Below are positions 1 to 6,939 of a stretch of 6,939 nt of DNA, one piece after another. Within the stretch, counting starts at the first letter, position 1, and each line of letters opens with the position of its first letter. Location of the stretch: NCBI GenBank assembly GCA_903844585.1, contig CAIMUD010000139.1, forward strand, positions 1 through 6,939, written 5' to 3'. The stretch is from an uncultured Actinomycetes bacterium (lineage in GTDB: Bacteria; Actinomycetota; Actinomycetes; Nanopelagicales; Nanopelagicaceae). Under the pieces are notes generated by a model, which ran no database searches, had not been told where the DNA came from, and was given only the letters and a program-made list of their open reading frames with translations. A program made the translations under genes and the position numbers.

Positions 1-12
1 CCGTTTCATAAG

Positions 13-41
13 TTGTTCAACTATCAACCGTTTCGTAGGCT
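13..41 (+). promoter_or_regulatory. Candidate promoter of the MerR/B12 regulator gene
   Basis: A TTGTTC hexamer at 13-18 and a TAGGCT hexamer at 36-41 are separated by 17 bases. TAGGCT fits the loose TANNNT -10 pattern of many actinobacterial promoters, and the -35 match is limited to the TTG. Transcription would start near position 48, leaving a leader of about 50 bases before the ATG at 97. The -35 lies inside a small palindrome (GTTG-TT-CAAC, 12-21), and the -10 overlaps the second copy of a CCGTTTC(A/G)TA repeat (1-10 and 28-37), so the regulator could control itself here. This is prediction from sequence only. Confidence 0.35.
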
Positions 42-57
42 CTTCAGGAGTCCTTTT

Positions 58-80
58 GGAGTGGAGACTTTCGCCACTTC
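58..80 (+). other. Hairpin in the leader of the MerR/B12 regulator
   Basis: GGAGTGG at 58-64 can pair with CCACTTC at 74-80: seven pairs including one G-T wobble, around a nine-base loop. It ends 16 bases before the ATG at 97. It could influence translation or be a protein-binding inverted repeat. No T-run follows, so it is not a normal terminator. Its function is unknown and it may be chance. Confidence 0.3.
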
Positions 81-96
81 ACGACACGATAGGGCC

Positions 97-2130
<2,034 letters not shown>

Positions 2131-2132
<2 letters not shown>

Positions 2133-2136
2133 GAGG
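2131..2136 (+). promoter_or_regulatory. Ribosome binding site of guaB3
   Basis: AGGAGG is followed by five bases and the ATG at 2142. The site overlaps the last two bases of the guaB TAG stop, so ribosomes finishing guaB arrive on the initiation site of guaB3. This favours coupled translation. Confidence 0.75.
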
Positions 2137-2141
2137 AGCCA

Positions 2142-3251
2142 ATGGATATTGAGATTTCACCAGGTAAGCGTGCGCGTCAGGCATATTCATTTGATGACAT
2201 TGCCATTGTTCCTAGTCGCCGAACTCGTGATCCAGAAATGGTTTCAACTTCATGGCAAATAGATGCATACAAATTTGATTTACCAGCCCTTGCTGCTCCA
2301 ATGGATTCAGTCGTTTCACCTGAAACTGCAATAGCGATCGGAAAGCTTGGTGGGCTTGGAGTTCTAAACCTTGAAGGTCTATGGACTCGCTATGACGATC
2401 CACGAATTCCACTCGGTGAGATTGCATCGATGCCAGATAAGCACGCAACACGTCGTATGCAAGAAATCTATAACGCACCAATTCGCCCAGAACTCATCAA
2501 AGAGCGAATTAAAACAATCCGTGATGCTGGTGTCACTGTAGCTGCGTCACTTTCACCCGCACGCACAGCTGATTTGCACAAGGCAGTTATTGATGCGGGC
2601 GTTGATATTTTTGTTATTCGCGGAACAACTGTCTCTGCCGAGCATGTTGGTGCAGAAAATGAATCGCTTAACTTGAAAAAATTTATCTACGAACTCGATG
2701 TGCCGGTTATTGTTGGAGGAGTTGCAACTGCAACGGGCGCACTTCACTTAATGCGCGCTGGCGCAGCTGGTGTTCTTGTTGGCTTTGGTGGTGGTGCTGC
2801 GCACACGACACGTAAAGTTTTGGGAATTGAAGTACCGATGGCATCAGCTGTTGCTGAAGTTGCATCTGCTCGCCGGGAATATTTGGATGAATCAGGTGGA
2901 CGTTATGTTCACGTTATTGCAGATGGCTCTGTTGGTCGTAGTGGCGATATTGCCAAAGCAATTGCTATGGGCGCAGATGCAGTGATGATGGGTTCCCCAC
3001 TTGCTAAGGCTGTTGAGGCGCCAGGACTTGGTTGGCACTGGGGCTCAGAAGCTCATCATCAAGAACTTCCTCGCGGAGAACGCGTCAACGTTGGCACTGT
3101 CGGAACTCTGCAAGAGATTTTGCTCGGACCATCACATACATCAGATGGATCAATGAACCTCTTTGGTGCCCTTCGGCGCGCAATGGCAACATGTGGATAC
3201 GCGGATGTAAAAGAATTCCAGCGCGTAGAAGTTCTTATTCACGGTTCGTAA
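2142..3251 (+). CDS. guaB3: GuaB3 family IMP dehydrogenase-related protein
   Basis: The 369-residue product is a (beta/alpha)8 barrel of the IMPDH/GMP reductase superfamily and closely resembles mycobacterial GuaB3. Examples are IVPSRRTRD at 22-30, STSWQIDAYKF at 35-45, GGLGVLNLEGL at 70-80, the REYLDESGGRYVHV segment at 245-258 and VKEFQRV near the end. There are no CBS domains, which is normal for this group. The catalytic loop reads GFGGGAAHTTR, which aligns without gaps to the GuaB loop [11 protein letters not shown], so the active-site Cys is His221. The mobile flap with the Arg-Tyr pair is also not visible. Ordinary IMPDH chemistry through a cysteine adduct is therefore unlikely. Some cyanobacterial GuaB3 proteins that keep the Cys are reported to have IMPDH activity, but the function of the actinobacterial ones is unsettled as far as I know. 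A regulatory or partner role with the neighbouring GuaB is inference. The gene sits 9 bases after guaB and abuts guaA. Confidence 0.93.
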   Translation: MDIEISPGKRARQAYSFDDIAIVPSRRTRDPEMVSTSWQIDAYKFDLPALAAPMDSVVSPETAIAIGKLGGLGVLNLEGLWTRYDDPRIPLGEIASMPDKHATRRMQEIYNAPIRPELIKERIKTIRDAGVTVAASLSPARTADLHKAVIDAGVDIFVIRGTTVSAEHVGAENESLNLKKFIYELDVPVIVGGVATATGALHLMRAGAAGVLVGFGGGAAHTTRKVLGIEVPMASAVAEVASARREYLDESGGRYVHVIADGSVGRSGDIAKAIAMGADAVMMGSPLAKAVEAPGLGWHWGSEAHHQELPRGERVNVGTVGTLQEILLGPSHTSDGSMNLFGALRRAMATCGYADVKEFQRVEVLIHGS

Positions 3252-4805
3252 ATGCCAAATTCTAAGAGCGGTGTATTAGTTGTCGATTTCGGAGCACAGT
3301 ACGCACAATTAATCGCTCGAAGAGTTCGTGAGGCACGCGTTTACTCTGAAATAGTCCCTTCAGATATTTCTGCAGCAGAAGTAAGCGCCAAAAATCCAGA
3401 AGCAATTGTCTTATCCGGCGGACCATCGAGTGTGTATGCAGAAAATGCGCCGAAAATTGACCCCGCAATTCTTAGCCTAGGAATACCAGTATTTGGAATC
3501 TGTTATGGGTTTCAAACGATGGCTGCAGCTCTTGGCGGAGTAGTTAGCCAGACTGGAAAATCAGAGTTTGGGCGCACAGAATTTTCTACTAAGCAATCGG
3601 CAAAAATCTTTTCAAAGTTGCCCGATAAGCAAAAAGTTTGGATGTCTCATGGAGATGCAGTCACACAGGTGCCGCCAGGTTTTTCTATAAGCGGCTCAAC
3701 TGGGGACACACCTATCGCAGCTTTCGAAAACGAGAGCGCACAGTTAGCTGGAGTGCAGTTCCACCCAGAGGTTCTACATTCAGAACAAGGGCAAGCGATT
3801 TTGGAAAATTGGCTAGTCAATATTGCTGGCTGCAAACCAATATGGACTACGCACAACATTGCAGAAACTGAAATTGCGAAAGCAAAGGAAGTTATCGGTA
3901 GTAAGCGAGTTATTTGTGGGCTTTCTGGTGGTGTTGATTCAGCTGTTGCAGCTGCAATTATTCAGCGCGCAGTTGGAAAACAACTCACATGTGTCTTTGT
4001 AGATCACGGTTTGCTACGCAGTGGTGAATCAGAACAAGTGCAAAGAGATTTTGTTGCCGCTACTGGAATCGAGTTAGTAGTTGTTGACGCCGTAGATCAG
4101 TTCTTATCTGCACTAGCTGGAGTTACCGATCCAGAGGCAAAACGAAAGATAATTGGTCGTGAATTTATAAGATCTTTCGAGAAAGCCGCACGCGATATTG
4201 CCGCTGGCGGCGATGTTGAATTCTTAGTGCAAGGAACTCTTTATCCAGATGTTGTTGAATCTGGTGGCGGAACAGGTACTGCAAACATTAAGTCTCACCA
4301 CAATGTTGGTGGCCTTCCTGATGATTTAAAATTCAAACTCGTCGAGCCACTTCGAACGCTTTTTAAAGATGAAGTTCGACAGGTAGGCCTGGAACTCGGT
4401 CTGCCAGATGAGATTGTTTGGCGTCAACCTTTTCCTGGCCCCGGACTTGGCATACGAATTATCGGTGAGGTAACGGCTGCAAGACTTGAAATCCTTCGCC
4501 ATGCAGATTCAATTGCACGCGCCGAACTTAAATCTGCAGGCCTTGATCGCGAAATTTGGCAATGTCCAGTTGTTTTGTTAGCCGACGTTCGAAGTGTTGG
4601 AGTACAAGGTGATGGCCGGACGTATGGCCACCCAATTGTTTTGCGCCCCGTTTCTTCTGAAGATGCGATGACGGCAGATTGGTCACGCCTTCCATATGAA
4701 GTACTCGAAAAGATTTCAACTAGGATTACCAACGAAGTTCGAGAAGTAAATCGTGTAGTTGTTGATGTAACCAGCAAGCCGCCCGGAACAATTGAGTGGG
4801 AGTAG
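3252..4805 (+). CDS. guaA: GMP synthase (glutamine-hydrolysing)
   Basis: This enzyme aminates XMP to GMP using ATP and ammonia from glutamine, the last step of GMP synthesis, in the cytoplasm. The 517 residues match the usual length. The class I glutamine amidotransferase domain (about 7-193) has the oxyanion segment LSGGPSSVY, the nucleophile Cys84 in GICYGFQ, and His171 and Glu173 in QFHPEV. The ATP pyrophosphatase domain follows, with P-loop SGGVDS at 225-230 and VDHGLLR at 250-256. The C-terminal dimerisation and XMP-binding domain begins near 395 with PFPGPGLG and ends in the conserved KPPGTIEWE. All catalytic residues are present. The ATG at 3252 directly follows the guaB3 TAA (TAAATG) and has no clear ribosome site, so translation is probably coupled to guaB3. 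The next gene starts 10 bases after the stop. Confidence 0.98.
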   Translation: MPNSKSGVLVVDFGAQYAQLIARRVREARVYSEIVPSDISAAEVSAKNPEAIVLSGGPSSVYAENAPKIDPAILSLGIPVFGICYGFQTMAAALGGVVSQTGKSEFGRTEFSTKQSAKIFSKLPDKQKVWMSHGDAVTQVPPGFSISGSTGDTPIAAFENESAQLAGVQFHPEVLHSEQGQAILENWLVNIAGCKPIWTTHNIAETEIAKAKEVIGSKRVICGLSGGVDSAVAAAIIQRAVGKQLTCVFVDHGLLRSGESEQVQRDFVAATGIELVVVDAVDQFLSALAGVTDPEAKRKIIGREFIRSFEKAARDIAAGGDVEFLVQGTLYPDVVESGGGTGTANIKSHHNVGGLPDDLKFKLVEPLRTLFKDEVRQVGLELGLPDEIVWRQPFPGPGLGIRIIGEVTAARLEILRHADSIARAELKSAGLDREIWQCPVVLLADVRSVGVQGDGRTYGHPIVLRPVSSEDAMTADWSRLPYEVLEKISTRITNEVREVNRVVVDVTSKPPGTIEWE

Positions 4806-4807
4806 GA
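4798..4807 (+). promoter_or_regulatory. Ribosome binding region of the cyclophilin gene
   Basis: GGGAG (4798-4802) and AGGA (4804-4807) lie 13 and 8 bases before the ATG at 4816 and overlap the guaA stop codon. This supports the ATG at 4816 over the in-frame TTG at 4792, which would add eight residues ahead of the MKKL signal peptide. Confidence 0.45.
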
Positions 4808-4815
4808 TTCAGGTC

Positions 4816-5505
4816 ATGAAAAAGTTGGCACCGTTATTCCTCATATTGGCACTAGCAATCGCAGGTTGTTCTGCTGACTCAAAAAGTAAGGCAGCTGATG
4901 TAGATACCTCGGTGCAGCAAGTTTCGGGTTCAATTAAATGCACCGATAGCCAAGCCAAGAGTAAGTCTGTTTCTACCACTGGCTCTCCTGGTTCTGTCCT
5001 AAAAACTTTTCCCAAGATTTTCACAATTACGACTAACTGCGGAATTATCACAATCGAGCCTTTCGGAGATAAAGCGCCGCTAGCAGTCACATCTTTCGCT
5101 CATTTATCTTCTAAAAAGTTTTTCGATAACACAATTTGTCATCGCCTAACCACCGAAGGAATTTATGTACTTCAGTGCGGCGATCCAACCGGAACGGGTG
5201 CAGGCCAATCGTTTTACAATTTCGCCGATGAAAACCTTCCAGCTGCGACGACAAATAATTACCCTGCTGGAACGGTGGCAATGGCAAATAGTGGGCCTGG
5301 TAGTAATTTCAGTCAGTTCTTCTTGGTTTACAAAGACACAACTTTAGGACCCGACTACACAATCTGGGGAAAAATCACACAAGGCCTAGATATTGTTCAA
5401 TACATTGCAAAGCAAGGACTTGGTCCAAAGCAAGGAAGCGGTCAACCTGCTAATCCCGGGGATTCTATGCCGAAGAATACGGTAGAGATTATTACTTTTA
5501 GATAA
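4816..5505 (+). CDS. Cyclophilin-type peptidyl-prolyl cis-trans isomerase, secreted lipoprotein
   Basis: The 229-residue product starts with a lipoprotein signal: MKK, a hydrophobic stretch (about 5-16) and lipobox IAGC with Cys18, so it should be anchored on the outer face of the cytoplasmic membrane. A Ser/Lys-rich linker leads to the cyclophilin domain, about 66-229. Visible motifs are HR (catalytic Arg110), LQCGDPTGTG (119-128), MANSGPGSNFSQFFLV (156-170) and IWGKI (183-187). It should catalyse proline isomerisation in exported proteins and resembles mycobacterial PpiB. The position of human CypA Trp121, which binds cyclosporin, is Thr176, so low drug sensitivity is expected. Four cysteines remain after the lipobox (42, 75, 108, 121) and could form disulfides outside the cell. 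It is the last gene of the guanine run, 10 bases after guaA. A functional link to purines is not evident. Confidence 0.93.
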   Translation: MKKLAPLFLILALAIAGCSADSKSKAADVDTSVQQVSGSIKCTDSQAKSKSVSTTGSPGSVLKTFPKIFTITTNCGIITIEPFGDKAPLAVTSFAHLSSKKFFDNTICHRLTTEGIYVLQCGDPTGTGAGQSFYNFADENLPAATTNNYPAGTVAMANSGPGSNFSQFFLVYKDTTLGPDYTIWGKITQGLDIVQYIAKQGLGPKQGSGQPANPGDSMPKNTVEIITFR

Positions 5506-5532
5506 GTTAATTTGTATTAACTATTTTAAAAG
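5495..5532. terminator. AT-rich imperfect hairpin between convergent genes, possible bidirectional terminator
   Basis: CTTTTA (5495-5500) pairs with TAAAAG (5527-5532), and AGTTAA (5505-5510) pairs with TTAACT (5517-5522), around the loop TTTGTA. Between the arms there are two mismatches, one A-T pair and one G-T wobble (plus-strand RNA). The structure covers the last codon and stop of the cyclophilin gene and the stop of the deacetylase gene, where any terminator for these convergent genes must lie. The stem has almost no G-C pairs, so it is not a classical intrinsic terminator. The structure is seen in the sequence; its role is inferred. Confidence 0.45.
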
Positions 5533-6232
5533 CTTCAGCGATTCTTCCATCGGCTAATCCACCGAGTCCTGCGTTACGTTGACCCCACTCGCGGAGCATT
5601 GTTTCGAGTTCTGCATTATGCGCAGTCTGTGATGCATGCGCACGAAGAGTTGAAAGCTTTAAATCAAAGGTGTCAGTGATATCGACGAAGTGATCAGGGT
5701 TGGCAAATCCCATCAGCCATATTTCTAAAACTCTGTGCGGAGCTAGACCTTCTTTTTCCAGTAAGTCTGTAAAGGCAAAAGGATTTCGGGCATCTGGATA
5801 AACAGCCTGCACTGTTGCTTCGCCAGCTGCTAAATGATCTGGATGACTTGCACCAATGCGTTCCCAATTGCGTTCTGGTGATTGGCAAACGATGCGATCT
5901 GGTTTGACTCGACGGATCTGGCGAACAATATCTTTACGTAATGCAATTGTTGCTTCAAGATGGCCATCTACATAATTCAAAAAAGTAATATCAGTTACGC
6001 CGATTACTGCACCTGCTGCACGTTGTTCACGTTGACGGATGGCGGGCATTTCTTCTTTCTTAAACCCAGATTCTTCTCCGCCTTGATCGCCGTTTGTGCA
6101 AAAAAGATAAGAAACTTCAATCCCGCCCTTGATCCATTTAGAGATTGTTCCGGATGCTCCAAAATCGGAGTCGTCTGGGTGCGCGTTAACAACGAGTACG
6201 CGTTTGATATCTGAATCTGAAATCGGCTCCAT
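5507..6232 (-). CDS. PIG-L/LmbE family deacetylase
   Basis: The 241-residue product is a zinc-dependent deacetylase of the PIG-L/LmbE superfamily, whose members remove acetyl groups from N-acetylglucosamine-type substrates. AHPDD (17-21) supplies zinc ligands His18 and Asp21 and the catalytic base Asp20. SHPDH (129-133) supplies the third ligand, His133. Other visible segments are DFGASGTI (23-30), TNGDQGGEE (46-54), the RNWERIGASHPDH stretch at 121-133, VYPDARNPFAF (144-154) and VDITDTFD (183-190). Length and motifs fit a common actinobacterial PIG-L group rather than MshB or Mca of the mycothiol pathway, which are longer and differ in sequence. The substrate is unknown. There is no signal peptide, so it is cytoplasmic. 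The ATG at 6232 is chosen because family homology begins about ten residues later; the frame extends upstream only over antisense of the helicase gene. The stop lies one base from that of the convergent cyclophilin gene. Confidence 0.9.
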   Translation of the reverse strand: MEPISDSDIKRVLVVNAHPDDSDFGASGTISKWIKGGIEVSYLFCTNGDQGGEESGFKKEEMPAIRQREQRAAGAVIGVTDITFLNYVDGHLEATIALRKDIVRQIRRVKPDRIVCQSPERNWERIGASHPDHLAAGEATVQAVYPDARNPFAFTDLLEKEGLAPHRVLEIWLMGFANPDHFVDITDTFDLKLSTLRAHASQTAHNAELETMLREWGQRNAGLGGLADGRIAEAFKIVNTN

Positions 6233-6240
6233 GTCGCAGA

Positions 6241-6253
6241 AGCCTAATAGACT
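6241..6253. promoter_or_regulatory. Back-to-back -10 elements between deacetylase and helicase genes
   Basis: The divergent start codons are only 28 bases apart. On the plus strand, TAGACT (6248-6253) lies seven bases before the helicase ATG. On the minus strand, TAGGCT (6246-6241) lies eight bases before the deacetylase ATG. Both fit TANNNT. Transcription 6-8 bases after each would begin at or within two bases of the ATG, giving leaderless mRNAs, which are common in actinobacteria. Neither start has a good ribosome site, which agrees. No convincing -35 hexamers were found. Assignment is from sequence only. Confidence 0.45.
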
Positions 6254-6260
6254 CCGGCGC

Positions 6261-6939
6261 ATGAGTGCGACCGACCCTTTGCTGGAGGGACTTAACCCAC
6301 AGCAAAAAGCAGCGGTAGTGCACCAGGGTGGTCCACTTCTAGTTGTTGCCGGCGCAGGATCTGGAAAAACTCGAGTACTTACGAGGCGAATTGCATATTT
6401 AATGGCCAGGCGCCAAGTCGCTCCATACGAAATATTGGCAATTACTTTCACCAACAAAGCCGCAGGAGAAATGAAAGAGCGCGTGAATGAGCTAGTTGGT
6501 AGCGTCGCAAAATCAATGTGGGTTTCAACATTTCACTCATCATGTGTTCGAATGCTTCGCCAAGAAGCCCATCGTCTCGGATATGCCAGCTCATTTAGTA
6601 TTTACGATTCTGCTGATTCTTTGCGTCTCGTAACAATTGTTGCAAAAGAGCTGAATTTGGATGCAAAGCGATACCCTGCTCGCCAATTTCAGGCGATGAT
6701 TTCAAATGCAAAGAACGAGTTGCTTGGGCCAGCGGATTACCTGAACGCAGCTTCAAATCAATTCGAACAAGTTGTCGCAGATGTGTATGCCATTTACCAA
6801 AAGCGCCTTCAGGCTGCTAACGCGATGGATTTCGATGATCTAATCCTGAAGACAGTGCAGGTACTCCAACAATTTCCGGAAGCAAAAGCGCGATTTAGAT
6901 CTCGCTTTAAACATATTTTGGTTGATGAGTATCTAGATA
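6261..6939 (+). CDS. pcrA: ATP-dependent DNA helicase, UvrD/PcrA (UvrD1) family, 3'-truncated by the window end
   Basis: The first 226 codons of a superfamily 1A 3'-5' DNA helicase are present; complete family members have about 700-800 residues. The enzyme unwinds DNA in nucleotide excision repair and in clearing the replication and recombination machinery. Visible motifs are the Q-motif LNPQQKAAV (11-19), Walker A GAGSGKT (31-37), motif Ia ITFTNKAA (61-68), motif Ib TFHS (90-93), the 1B-domain segment ISNAKNEL (147-154), MDFDDLI (189-195) and motif II VDEYLD (221-226). It reads like actinobacterial PcrA/UvrD1 throughout. Motif II normally reads VDEYQD, but here codon 225 is CTA (Leu) instead of a Gln codon, six bases from the end of the window. 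The ATG at 6261 is the natural start and is probably leaderless. The gene diverges from the deacetylase gene. Confidence 0.93.
   Translation, partial: MSATDPLLEGLNPQQKAAVVHQGGPLLVVAGAGSGKTRVLTRRIAYLMARRQVAPYEILAITFTNKAAGEMKERVNELVGSVAKSMWVSTFHSSCVRMLRQEAHRLGYASSFSIYDSADSLRLVTIVAKELNLDAKRYPARQFQAMISNAKNELLGPADYLNAASNQFEQVVADVYAIYQKRLQAANAMDFDDLILKTVQVLQQFPEAKARFRSRFKHILVDEYLD

Noticed and set aside
13..96. Upstream TTG start adding 28 residues to the MerR-type regulator
   Set aside because: The added residues do not resemble MerR proteins, and the region looks like a promoter and leader. The ATG at 97 begins directly before the conserved helix-turn-helix.
5507..6232. MshB or Mca of the mycothiol pathway
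   Set aside because: It shares the zinc motifs but is shorter, and its other conserved segments match a different PIG-L group.
6233..6457. 75-residue N-terminal extension of the deacetylase on the minus strand
   Set aside because: It is antisense to the conserved Q-motif and Walker A region of the helicase gene and has no deacetylase similarity; the ATG at 6232 fits the family.

Overview
The window reads as a gene-dense chromosomal segment of an actinobacterium. The GuaB, GuaB3 and PcrA/UvrD1 proteins resemble actinobacterial and mycobacterial family members, and GuaB3 next to GuaB is an actinobacterial arrangement. Moderate base composition, almost no intergenic space and a shortened GuaB suggest a small-genome aquatic lineage such as the Nanopelagicales (acI). 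That lineage assignment is inference, because the window has no 16S or other marker.

Layout. Positions 1-96 are a leader with a candidate promoter, a short direct repeat and a hairpin. Next come five same-strand genes: a MerR-type regulator with a cobalamin-binding domain (97-972), guaB (1017-2132), guaB3 (2142-3251), guaA (3252-4805) and a secreted cyclophilin lipoprotein (4816-5505). The gaps after guaB are 9, 0 and 10 bases, so guaB-guaB3-guaA-cyclophilin is probably one transcript. A PIG-L/LmbE-type deacetylase (5507-6232) lies convergently on the minus strand, one base after the cyclophilin stop, with an imperfect hairpin over the junction. A PcrA/UvrD helicase gene (6261-6939) diverges from it across 28 bases and runs off the end.

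Function. GuaB (IMP to XMP) and GuaA (XMP to GMP) are the two consecutive steps of GMP synthesis. GuaB3 is a paralogue lacking the catalytic cysteine and the flap Arg-Tyr pair. The cyclophilin acts outside the membrane, the deacetylase substrate is unknown, and the helicase belongs to DNA repair.

Most of the window is housekeeping and no new multi-gene system is evident. The points worth a second look are: GuaB without its regulatory CBS (Bateman) domains; GuaB3 with His in place of the active-site Cys; a possible B12/light-sensing regulator directly upstream of the guanine operon; a near-palindromic promoter module AGCCTA(A)TAGACT shared by the guaB upstream region and the deacetylase/helicase intergenic region; and a Gln-to-Leu change in helicase motif II at the last codons of the window.
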